Source of the DNA: Actinomycetes bacterium | GTDB taxonomy: Bacteria > Actinomycetota > Actinomycetes > Mycobacteriales > Mycobacteriaceae | Assembly: GCA_023388385.1 (NCBI GenBank) | Contig: JAEWGK010000262.1 | Location: 1-14,502 of the forward strand | Reading direction: 5' to 3' | Length of the DNA: 14,502 bases | Part shown: positions 1-6,371 of the stretch, one piece after another | Numbering within the stretch: the first letter of the stretch is position 1 | How the letters are laid out: each line of letters starts with the position of its first letter | Position numbers and translations under genes: made by a program | The notes under the pieces: model-generated | What the model was told of the DNA's origin: nothing | What the model saw: the letters and a program-made list of their open reading frames with translations, nothing else | Database searches by the model: none

Positions 1-66
1 CCCTTTGAATGGGGTGGTATTTGGGGGCGGGGGGGGTACTCGAAACTATCGCTGTCCAGGGTAGAC

Positions 67-156
67 ATGATAAAAACCATGCGTTCGCATTCATGGTCGC
101 GCGGCCGTTCCACGGAGTGGGACGGCCGCGTGCACGTCCAGGAGGTCCCCCTATGA
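67..156 (+). CDS. Possible 29-codon leader ORF upstream of cstA
   Basis: An ATG opens a short frame encoding a peptide that starts MIKTMRSHSW and ends EVPL. Its TGA stop overlaps the cstA ATG in an ATGA arrangement, the geometry of translational coupling. A weak AGGG at 58-61 lies 5 bases before the ATG, and a second in-frame ATG is at 79. The frame contains both the palindrome and the hairpin of the leader. I recognise no family, and it could be a chance ORF: cstA has a good AGGAGG of its own and does not need coupling. Low confidence. Confidence 0.22.
   Translation: MIKTMRSHSWSRGRSTEWDGRVHVQEVPL
79..90. promoter_or_regulatory. 12-bp palindrome in cstA leader (operator candidate)
   Basis: ATGCG-TT-CGCAT is a perfect inverted repeat, nested within a wider inverted repeat ACCATG (76-81) / CATGGT (92-97). 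It lies about 60 bases before the cstA start in the most AT-rich part of the leader. It does not match the GlxR/CRP-type consensus TGTGA-N6-TCACA. The shape suits a regulator site, but no regulator can be named from the sequence. Confidence 0.3.
98..132 (+). promoter_or_regulatory. Strong hairpin just upstream of the cstA ribosome binding site
   Basis: Bases 98-113 pair with 117-132 to give about 16 base pairs, including two G-U pairs, closed by a GGA triloop (or a 7-base ACGGAGT loop if the top two pairs open). The hairpin ends 7 bases before the AGGAGG at 140-145. No T-tract follows, so it is not a classic terminator of an upstream gene. If transcribed it would form a stable structure beside the ribosome binding site, which suggests control of translation or mRNA stability. 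The pairing is seen directly; the function is inferred. Confidence 0.45.
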
Positions 157-2518
157 CCGCTTCCCTGACGCGGCCGTCCGCCCCCGAGGGGGTCGAGCTG
201 CTGCAGCCGGACGACTCGCTGCCCCCGGTCGGCGTCGTCGACCGCCGCCCGATGTCCGTCCGCGCGCGCATCGTCTTCGGGCTCATCGCCATCGTCGCGG
301 CCGTGGGCTGGGCGATGATCGCGCTGGGGCGCGGCGAGTCCGTCAACGCCACGTGGCTCGTCCTCGCGGCCGTCGGCTCGTACATCATCGGCTACCGGTT
401 CTACGGCCGGCTCATCGAGTACAACGTCATCAAGCCGCGCGACGACCGCGCGACCCCGGCGGAGATCTGCAACGACGGAAAGGACTTCGTCCCGACGGAC
501 CGTCGCGTCCTGTTCGGCCACCACTTCGCCGCCATCGCCGGCGCCGGCCCACTGGTCGGCCCGATCCTCGCGGCCCAGATGGGCTACCTGCCGGGCACGA
601 TCTGGATCGTCGCCGGCGCCGTCTTCGCGGGCGCGGTGCAGGACTACATGGTCCTGGCCATCTCCACGCGCCGCGGCGGGCGCTCGCTCGGCCAGATGAT
701 GCGCGACGAGATGGGCCGCGTCGGCGGCTTCTTCGGCATGATCGGCATCCTCGTCATCATGATGATCCTCATCGCCGTCCTCGGCGTCGTCATCATCAAC
801 GCGCTCGCGGAGTCCCCGTGGGGCGTCTTCTCGCTGGCGATGACCATCCCGATCGCCGTCTTCATGGGCCTGTATCTGCGGTACCTGCGTCCGGGCCGGG
901 TCTCGGAGACCTCCGTCGTCGGCGTCATCCTCCTGCTGCTGGCCATCGTCGCCGGCGGTTGGGTCAACGCCGACCCGACGTGGCATGCGATGTTCCACTG
1001 GGACAAGCTCACCCTCGCGTGGGCGCTGGTCGGCTACGGCTTCCTGGCCTCCGTCCTGCCGGTGTGGCTGCTGCTGGCCCCGCGCGACTATCTGTCCACC
1101 TTCATGAAGGTCGGCGTCGTCGGCCTGCTGGCCGTCGGCATCCTCATCGCCCGCCCGGTGATCCAGATGCCGGACGTCACCCGTTTCGCCCTCGACGGCA
1201 CCGGCCCGGTGTTCGCCGGCGAACTGTTCCCGTTCCTGTTCATCACCATCGCCTGCGGCGCGCTGTCGGGCTTCCACTCGCTCGTGTCCTCCGGCACCAC
1301 CCCGAAGCTCCTGGAGAAGGAGTCCCAGGCCCGCATGATCGGCTATGGCTCGATGATCATCGAGTCCTTCGTCGCCGTCATGGCGATGTGCGCGGCCGTC
1401 ATCCTCGATCAGGGCCTGTACTTCGCCATGAACGCCCCGGCAACGCTGACCGGTGGCACCGCCGAGACCGCCGCGGCCTACGTCAACAGCCTGGGCCTCG
1501 ACGGCAACGCCGAGCAGCTGTCGGCCGCGGCCGCCGCGGTCGGCGAGCAGTCCATCGTTTCCCGCACCGGCGGCGCCCCGACGATGGCGTTCGGCATGTC
1601 GCAGATCCTCTCCGACGTCTTCGGCGGCGACGCCCTGCAGGCGTTCTGGTACCACTTCGCCATCATGTTCGAGGCGCTGTTCATCCTCACCACCGTCGAC
1701 GCCGGCACCCGCGTCGCCCGCTTCATGCTCACCGACGCCGTCGGCAACATCCCGGGCATGGGCAAGTTCAAGGACCAGTCGTGGACCCCGGGCAACATCT
1801 CCGCGTCCCTGGTGGTCTGCGGTGCGTGGGGCGGAATCCTCATCATGGGCGTCACCGACCCGCTGGGCGGCATCAACATGCTGTTCCCGCTGTTCGGCAT
1901 CGCCAACCAGCTGCTTGCCGCGATGGCGCTGACGCTCGTCACCGCGTCGTCATCAAGAAGGGCCACGTGAAGTGGGTCTGGATCCCGGGCATCCCGCTGG
2001 TGTGGGACCTCGTGGTCACGATGACCGCGTCGTGGCAGAAGATCTTCAGCCCCGACCCGGCGATCGGCTACTGGGCGCTGCACGCCGCCTATAAGGCCGG
2101 CGACCCGAAGGCCATCGGCGACAAGTCGCCGGAGGACGTCGCCGCCGTCATCCGCAACACCGCTGTCCAGGGCACGCTGTCCATCGTCTTCGCGGGCGTG
2201 ACGCTGCTGGTGGTCATCGTCGGCGTCATCGTCAGCATCCGCGCGCTGCGCGCGGGCGCCGCCGCCGGCCGGGAGATCGACGTCCACGAGGACCCGGAGG
2301 TCCCGTCCCGCTACTTCGCACCCGCGGGGCTGACCGCCACCGCCGTGGAGAAGGACATCCAGGCGACGTGGGGCGGGCTTGACGACGACGCCCTGCGCCG
2401 CGCCCATGCAGCGACCCACCGCGACGCTGTCGCCGCCGGGCTCGTCCACGGGCACCATCACGGGCATGGGCATGCGCACGACGACGCGCCGGGCGCCGAC
2501 ACGGGGGAGGGGCGCTGA
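153..2518 (+). pseudogene. cstA: Carbon starvation protein CstA (pyruvate/peptide transporter), frameshifted
   Basis: This is a polytopic inner-membrane transporter of the CstA family, whose E. coli members take up pyruvate and have been linked to peptide use. The ATG at 153 is chosen because AGGAGG (140-145) sits 7 bases upstream; the frame is open further upstream but not CstA-like. Family motifs include GHHFAAIAGAGPLVGP, the segment GYLPGTIWIV-AGAVFAGAVQDYM, and GIANQLLAAMAL. After about 598 codons the frame breaks: GCG is followed by TCGTCATC where GTCGTCATC is needed, so one G appears to be missing near 1946 and translation would stop at 1968-1970. The other frame continues exactly as CstA (VVIKKGHVKWVWIPGIPLVW, then MTASWQKIF) to a stop at 2516-2518. 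Repaired length would be about 788 residues, longer than E. coli CstA (701). The C-terminus carries an unusual His-rich tail. The frameshift may be a real mutation or a base-calling error. Confidence 0.9.
1946..1947 (+). other. Apparent single-base deletion in cstA
   Basis: Reading shifts by one base here. Upstream codons give ALTLVTA in the first frame; downstream codons give VVIKKGHVKW in another frame, and these join seamlessly if one G is added (GCG-GTC instead of GCGTC). No X-XXY-YYZ slippery heptamer is present, so a programmed -1 shift is unlikely. Confidence 0.85.
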
Positions 2519-2519
2519 C

Positions 2520-2711
2520 ATGGCTGCCGTCCTCGAGGCACTGCGGGGTGTCGCCTGGTACGTCGGCGAGCTGATGGGCGACCACGACTACGCCCGCTAC
2601 TGCGAGCACCTGCGCCTGCATCATCCGGATGAGCCGGTCCCGACAGAGCGCGAGTACTGGCGCCGCCGCCACGCCGACGAGGCGGCGAACCCCGGGGCCC
2701 GCTGCTGCTAG
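2520..2711 (+). CDS. YbdD/YjiX family small protein (DUF466), CstA partner
   Basis: A 63-residue protein with the hallmarks of the YbdD/YjiX family: an N-terminal amphipathic stretch (LRGVAWYVGELMG), then DHDYARYCEHLRLHHPDEP, then the E-R-E-Y-W-R-R-R block and the C-terminal GARCC. In E. coli YbdD is encoded directly after cstA and is needed with it for pyruvate uptake. Here the ATG lies one base after the cstA stop, with the purine-rich GGGGGAGGGG of the cstA end as ribosome binding site, so the two are one transcriptional unit and probably translationally coupled. A cstA truncated at 1970 would end translation about 550 bases upstream and weaken that coupling. Confidence 0.9.
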   Translation: MAAVLEALRGVAWYVGELMGDHDYARYCEHLRLHHPDEPVPTEREYWRRRHADEAANPGARCC

Positions 2712-2724
2712 CCCCGCCACGGCG

Positions 2725-2747
2725 CCCCGCACCCCCTCGGTGCGGGG
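2725..2747 (+). terminator. Terminator-like hairpin after cstA-ybdD family gene
   Basis: CCCCGCACC (2725-2733) pairs perfectly with GGTGCGGGG (2739-2747) around a 5-base loop, 13 bases after the small-gene stop. The downstream T-tract is poor (GCGTCCCCGTTGT), so strength is uncertain. It separates the cstA unit from scpB. Confidence 0.6.
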
Positions 2748-2759
2748 GCGTCCCCGTTG

Positions 2760-2765
2760 TAGGCT
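2760..2765 (+). promoter_or_regulatory. -10 box TAGGCT for leaderless scpB transcript
   Basis: TAGGCT fits the actinobacterial TAnnnT -10 pattern and ends 7 bases before the scpB ATG at 2773, so transcription would begin at or next to the A of ATG. No Shine-Dalgarno sequence precedes the ATG. The same box with the same spacing precedes bioA. No convincing -35 is visible. Confidence 0.55.
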
Positions 2766-2772
2766 CGGCGCC

Positions 2773-3321
2773 ATGAGCCTGCCCCCGATTGACCCGCTGC
2801 GCGCCGGGTTGGAGTCCATCCTCCTCGTCGTCGACAATCCGGTCTCCCCGGAGGATCTCGGCCGTGCCCTCGGGGCGGACGCCTCCGACGTCCGCGAGGC
2901 GCTGGAGGCCATCCGCGGCGAGTTCGACGCCCGCGGTTCCGGCTTCGACCTCCGGGAGACCCCCGAGGGCTGGCGGCTGTACACCCGTCCCTCCCACGCG
3001 GAGGCGGTCGAGGCGTTCCTGCTCGACGGCACTCAGACCCGGCTGTCCCGGGCGGCGCTGGAGACGCTGGCCGTCGTCGCCTACCGGCAGCCCGTCACAC
3101 GCCAGCAGGTCTCGGCGGTCCGCGGCGTCAACGTCGACGGCGTCATGCGGACCCTGCACGCCCGCGGCCTGGTCGCGGAGCAGGGGGAGGACCCGTCGAC
3201 GGGCGCGCACCTGTACGTGACGACGCCACTGCTGCTCGAACTGCTCGGCATCGAGAGCCTCGACGCCCTGCCGGATCTTGCGCCGCTACTGCCGGACGTC
3301 GACCTCATCGACGAGCCCTGA
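2773..3321 (+). CDS. scpB: Segregation and condensation protein B (ScpB)
   Basis: ScpB is the winged-helix partner of SMC and the kleisin ScpA in bacterial condensin, acting on the nucleoid in chromosome organisation and segregation. The 182-residue protein has the expected architecture: a first winged-helix half (LRAGLESILLVVDNPVSPEDL to WRLYTRP, about residues 9-77) and the conserved second half with LSRAALETLAVVAYRQPVTR and VNVDGVMRTLHARGLV (about 93-138). The length is typical. The ATG is chosen as the first ATG at the start of ScpB similarity, consistent with a leaderless transcript. scpA normally lies immediately upstream but does not here; cstA and its partner occupy that place. rluB normally follows directly, but bioA-bioD intervene. 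Confidence 0.95.
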   Translation: MSLPPIDPLRAGLESILLVVDNPVSPEDLGRALGADASDVREALEAIRGEFDARGSGFDLRETPEGWRLYTRPSHAEAVEAFLLDGTQTRLSRAALETLAVVAYRQPVTRQQVSAVRGVNVDGVMRTLHARGLVAEQGEDPSTGAHLYVTTPLLLELLGIESLDALPDLAPLLPDVDLIDEP

Positions 3322-3327
3322 CGCCCG

Positions 3328-3340
3328 TGATCGGTGTTCA
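3328..3340. promoter_or_regulatory. Candidate biotin-regulator operator, copy 1
   Basis: TGATC-GGT-GTTCA is an imperfect 5-3-5 inverted repeat, 6 bases after the scpB stop. It resembles the TGAAC-N3-GTTAC site described for the TetR-type repressor BioQ in C. glutamicum, differing at one base in the left half and two in the right. A second near-identical copy lies 33 bases downstream. Assignment to BioQ is inference. Confidence 0.4.
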
Positions 3341-3360
3341 GGCAGGCCGCGGCGGTCGCT

Positions 3361-3373
3361 TGATCGGCGTCCA
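3361..3373. promoter_or_regulatory. Candidate biotin-regulator operator, copy 2
   Basis: TGATC-GGC-GTCCA repeats copy 1 with two transitions. It ends one base before the bioA -10 box at 3375, where a bound repressor would block RNA polymerase. The 33-base spacing between copies is about three helical turns, so both would face the same side of the DNA. Confidence 0.4.
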
Positions 3374-3374
3374 A

Positions 3375-3380
3375 TAGGCT
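3375..3380 (+). promoter_or_regulatory. -10 box TAGGCT for leaderless bioA transcript
   Basis: TAGGCT is followed by exactly 7 bases and then the bioA ATG, as at scpB. No Shine-Dalgarno sequence is present, which supports a leaderless mRNA. No good -35 is visible at 16-18 bases; TTGATC at 3360 is only 9 bases upstream and belongs to the operator-like repeat. Confidence 0.55.
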
Positions 3381-3387
3381 GGGTGCC

Positions 3388-4668
3388 ATGACCCCGGAGG
3401 AGATCGCCGCCTACGACCAGGCCCACGTCTGGCACCCCTACGGACCGTTGCCCGGCGCGGTGCCCGCGCTGCCGGTCGCCTCTGCGTCCGGCACCCGCAT
3501 CCGCCTGCACGACGGCCGCGAGCTCATCGACGGGATGAGCTCCTGGTGGGCCGCCGCCCACGGGCACTCCAACCCGCGCCTCGTCGCCGCGGCGGCGGAC
3601 CAGATCGGGCGGATGAGCCACGTCATGTTCGGCGGCCTCACGCACGAGCCCGCCGTGGCGCTGGCCCGCGACCTGGTGGAGATGACGGACGCGCCGCTGG
3701 AGAAGGTGTTCTTCAGCGACTCGGGCTCGGTCTCCGTCGAGGTCGCGGTGAAGATGGCGCTGCAGTACGCCCGCGCCACCGGGCACCCGGAGCGCACGAA
3801 GCTGCTGACGTGGCGCGGCGGCTACCACGGCGACACCTTCGCCCCGATGAGCGTCTGCGATCCCGATGGCGGCATGCACGCGCTGTGGCGCGGGACGCTG
3901 GCCGAGCAGATCTTCGCCGATCGGCCGCCCGCCCGTGGCGCCTCGGAGCAGGAGCACGCCGCGTACCTGGACCATCTTGCCGGGTGCGTGACCGACGAGG
4001 TCGCGGGCGTCATCATCGAACCCGTCGTCCAGGGCGCCGGCGGCATGCGCTTCCACGACCACGAGCTGGTCGCCGGCGTCCGCCGCCTGTGCGACGAGCG
4101 CGGCATCCTGTTCATCGCCGACGAGATCGCCACCGGATTCGGCCGCGCCGGCGACCTGTTCACCACCTCCGCCGCGGGGGCCACGCCGGACATCCTGTGC
4201 GTCGGCAAGGCCCTGACCGGCGGGTTCATGTCCCTGGCCGCGACCATCACGACCGCCGAGGTTGCGGGCGCCATCTCCCGCGCCCACGGCGGCGTCATGC
4301 ACGGCCCGACGTTCATGGCGAACCCGCTCGCGTGCGCGGTCGGCCATGCCGCAATGGGCATCGTCCGCGAGGGCGCGTGGCGTGACGACGTCCCGCGCAT
4401 CGAGGCCGGCCTGCGCCGGGGCCTTGAGCCGGTGCGCGGGGCGCCCGGCGTCGCCGACGTCCGCGTGCTCGGCGCCATCGGCGTCGTGGAGATGGACCGG
4501 CCCGTCGACATGGCCCGGGCCACCGCCGCGTGCGCCGACGCCGGTGTGTGGCTGCGGCCGTTCGGGCGACTGGTCTACGCCATGCCCATGTTCATCTGCG
4601 ACGACGGGGAGGTCGCCGCCATCTGCCGCGCCATCGCGGCCATCGTCGAGGAGGAGGGGCACCGGTGA
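3388..4668 (+). CDS. bioA: Adenosylmethionine-8-amino-7-oxononanoate aminotransferase (BioA)
   Basis: This cytosolic PLP enzyme transfers an amino group from S-adenosylmethionine to KAPA, giving DAPA, the step before BioD in biotin synthesis. The 426-residue length is normal for a class III aminotransferase. Visible landmarks are WHPY (15-18), the substrate-site Trp pair in DGMSSWW (53-54), GGYHGDT with Tyr146, the EPVVQGAGGM loop, the PLP-ring Asp245 in FIADEIATGFGR, and the Schiff-base Lys274 in VGKALTGG. Asp245 and Lys274 have the same numbers as in E. coli BioA. The GSS and SWW signatures favour BioA over other class III aminotransferases, and the adjacent bioD confirms it. It is first in a two-gene operon with its own promoter and overlaps bioD by four bases. 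Confidence 0.98.
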   Translation: MTPEEIAAYDQAHVWHPYGPLPGAVPALPVASASGTRIRLHDGRELIDGMSSWWAAAHGHSNPRLVAAAADQIGRMSHVMFGGLTHEPAVALARDLVEMTDAPLEKVFFSDSGSVSVEVAVKMALQYARATGHPERTKLLTWRGGYHGDTFAPMSVCDPDGGMHALWRGTLAEQIFADRPPARGASEQEHAAYLDHLAGCVTDEVAGVIIEPVVQGAGGMRFHDHELVAGVRRLCDERGILFIADEIATGFGRAGDLFTTSAAGATPDILCVGKALTGGFMSLAATITTAEVAGAISRAHGGVMHGPTFMANPLACAVGHAAMGIVREGAWRDDVPRIEAGLRRGLEPVRGAPGVADVRVLGAIGVVEMDRPVDMARATAACADAGVWLRPFGRLVYAMPMFICDDGEVAAICRAIAAIVEEEGHR

Positions 4669-5318
4669 GCATCACCATCATCACGGGCACGGGGACCGAC
4701 GTCGGCAAGACCGTCGCCGTCGCCGCGCTGGCCGCACGCGAGGTCGCGGCGGGCCGCGCCCCGCGCGTCGTCAAGCCCGCGCAGACCGGCGAGCCGGAGG
4801 GCTCCGGCGATGTGGCCACCGTGCAGCGGCTCACCGGCGTCGACGATCTCCACGAGTTCGCCCGCTACCCGGAGCCGCTGGCGCCGGCGACCGCCGCCCG
4901 GCGCGCCGGCATGGACCTGCTGGACCTGGGGGAGACCGCCGGGCGCATCCGCGCGCTCGACGACGGCCGTCCCGTGCTGGTCGAGGGCGCCGGCGGGCTG
5001 CTGGTCCGCCTGGCGGAGTGGACCATCGCGGATCTGGCCGCCGAGCTCGGCGCACCGGTGCTCGTGGTGACGTCGACGGGGCTCGGCAGCCTCAACCACG
5101 CCGAGCTGACGACGCGGGAGCTCGCCCGCCGCGGTCTGGAGTGCGCGGGCCTCATCGGCGGTTCCCTGCCCGCCGAGCCGGACCTGGCGACGCGCTGCAA
5201 TGCCGACGACCTCCCGGCCGTCACCGGCGTGCCCGTCCGGGCGTGGATCCCGGCCGGCGCGGGATCCCTTCGGCGGGAGCGGTTCCTCGCCGAGGCGCCG
5301 GGCTGGTTCATCGACTGA
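4665..5318 (+). CDS. bioD: Dethiobiotin synthetase (BioD)
   Basis: BioD closes the ureido ring of DAPA with CO2 and ATP to give dethiobiotin in the cytosol. The 217-residue protein starts with the P-loop GTGTDVGKT (residues 8-16), has the conserved catalytic Lys37 in VVKPAQTG, and VEGAGGLLV at 106-114. Its length is typical. The GTG start overlaps the bioA TGA (GTGA), and GAGGAGGGG lies just upstream, so translation is coupled to bioA. bioB, which uses the product, and bioF, which supplies KAPA, are not in the window. No terminator is obvious before rluB. Confidence 0.97.
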   Translation: MSITIITGTGTDVGKTVAVAALAAREVAAGRAPRVVKPAQTGEPEGSGDVATVQRLTGVDDLHEFARYPEPLAPATAARRAGMDLLDLGETAGRIRALDDGRPVLVEGAGGLLVRLAEWTIADLAAELGAPVLVVTSTGLGSLNHAELTTRELARRGLECAGLIGGSLPAEPDLATRCNADDLPAVTGVPVRAWIPAGAGSLRRERFLAEAPGWFID

Positions 5319-5334
5319 CCGCGGGTTTTCGGGA

Positions 5335-5364
5335 TTGGGGATGGGCCCGGGCGGGCACTACACT
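5335..5364 (+). promoter_or_regulatory. Probable rluB promoter
   Basis: TTGGGG (5335-5340) and TACACT (5359-5364) are separated by 18 bases, a plausible -35/-10 pair. A start near 5371 would leave a leader of about 27 bases carrying AGGAGG at 5385-5390. This gives rluB expression independent of the biotin operon. Confidence 0.55.
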
Positions 5365-5371
5365 GTGCCCG
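5352..5371. repeat. Inverted repeat framing the rluB -10 box
   Basis: CGGGCAC (5352-5358) and GTGCCCG (5365-5371) are perfect 7-base inverted arms separated by exactly the six bases of the -10 hexamer TACACT. This is the position expected of an operator, but chance is possible in such GC-rich DNA. Confidence 0.4.
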
Positions 5372-5397
5372 GAACACCCCGTATAGGAGGAACCGAC

Positions 5398-6339
5398 GTG
5401 ACCCCACCCGCTCGCCGAGACGGCACACCGGAGAACACGGGCGGCGCGAGCCGCCGCGAGGAGCAGTCGCGGCGCGACCGCGAGCGCAACCGCGCCCACC
5501 GCGCCTCCGACATCTACGTCTCCCAGGCCCGCCCTGCCCGCCACCAGCACGTCGACGCCGACGGCCGCACCGGCCGGCCCGCGCGCGATGCCGACCGCCC
5601 CGTGGAGCGCATCCGCCTGCAGAAGGTCCTCTCGCAAGCCGGCGTCGCCTCCCGCCGGATGTCCGAGAAGCTCATCGAGGAGGGCCGCGTCGAGGTCGAC
5701 GGCAAGGTCGTCACCCGCCAGGGCGTCCGCGTCGACCCCGACACGCAGGTCATCCGCGTCGACGGCTCCCGCGTCATCGTCGACGAGTCGAAGCAGTACT
5801 TCGCGCTGAACAAGCCCCGCGGCGTCCAGTCGACGCTGCACGACGACCAGGGCCGGCCCTGCATCGGCGACATCATCGACGAGCGCCTGGCCTCCGGCCA
5901 GCGCCTCTTCCACGTCGGCCGCCTCGACGCGAAGACCGAGGGCCTCATCCTGCTCACCAACGACGGCGAGCTGGCCAACCGCCTCATGCACCCGCGCTAC
6001 GGCATCACGAAGACGTACCTGGCCACCGTCGTCGGCGAGATGGACAAGGCCGACTGCGCCCGCCTGATGAAGGTGGGCGTGGAGCTGGACGACGGCCCGG
6101 CGCGCGCCGACCTGGCCCAGCTCATCGACGTGTGGCAGGGCCGCACCATCGTGCGCGTCGAGCTGCACGAGGGCCGCAAGCACATCGTCCGCCGCATGCT
6201 CAAGGCCGCCGGCTTCCCCGTCGAGCGCCTGGTGCGCACCAAGATCCACACCGTCCAGCTGGGCGAGCAGTCGCCGGGCTCCCTGCGGGCCCTCAACCGC
6301 TCCGAGCTGACGTCCCTGTACAACGCGGTGGGCCTGTGA
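5398..6339 (+). CDS. rluB: 23S rRNA pseudouridine synthase, RluB family
   Basis: This enzyme isomerises uridine to pseudouridine in 23S rRNA (U2605 for E. coli RluB). The 313-residue protein has a disordered, Arg-rich N-terminal extension of about 70 residues, an S4 RNA-binding domain from about residue 72 ([20 protein letters not shown]), and the RsuA/RluB-type catalytic domain with the [10 protein letters not shown] motif; the catalytic Asp is residue 177. Later family motifs are [14 protein letters not shown] and the [10 protein letters not shown] block. The GTG start is set by AGGAGG 7 bases upstream. Its stop overlaps a GTG of the next gene, which agrees with the usual scpB-rluB-cmk-der order. 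RsuA/RluE-type paralogues share the fold, so the exact target uridine is inferred. Confidence 0.94.
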   Translation: MTPPARRDGTPENTGGASRREEQSRRDRERNRAHRASDIYVSQARPARHQHVDADGRTGRPARDADRPVERIRLQKVLSQAGVASRRMSEKLIEEGRVEVDGKVVTRQGVRVDPDTQVIRVDGSRVIVDESKQYFALNKPRGVQSTLHDDQGRPCIGDIIDERLASGQRLFHVGRLDAKTEGLILLTNDGELANRLMHPRYGITKTYLATVVGEMDKADCARLMKVGVELDDGPARADLAQLIDVWQGRTIVRVELHEGRKHIVRRMLKAAGFPVERLVRTKIHTVQLGEQSPGSLRALNRSELTSLYNAVGL

Positions 6340-6371
6340 GCACCGCCGACCGACCCCGCGAGGAGGATCGC

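Noticed and set aside
112..118. CsrA-type site (ACGGA) in the loop of the cstA leader hairpin
   Set aside because: The loop resembles a CsrA target and E. coli cstA is a CsrA target, but CsrA is not known in corynebacteria; the match is only five bases.
9..152. Longer cstA N-terminus starting at position 9
   Set aside because: The extra 48 residues do not look like CstA, and the ATG at 153 has a strong, correctly spaced ribosome binding site.
353..1945. Long plus-strand frame overlapping cstA and continuous with its C-terminal part
   Set aside because: Before the frameshift this frame reads as Arg/His/Pro-rich low complexity, while CstA motifs lie in the other frame. Only the part after about 1946 is real coding.
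1935..1960. Programmed ribosomal frameshift in cstA
   Set aside because: No slippery heptamer, no downstream pseudoknot that I can see, and cstA is not known to use recoding. Mutation or sequencing error is simpler.
3286..4662. Open frame of 458 codons on the minus strand
   Set aside because: Antisense to bioA, whose catalytic residues are all in place; no plausible ribosome binding site or family features.
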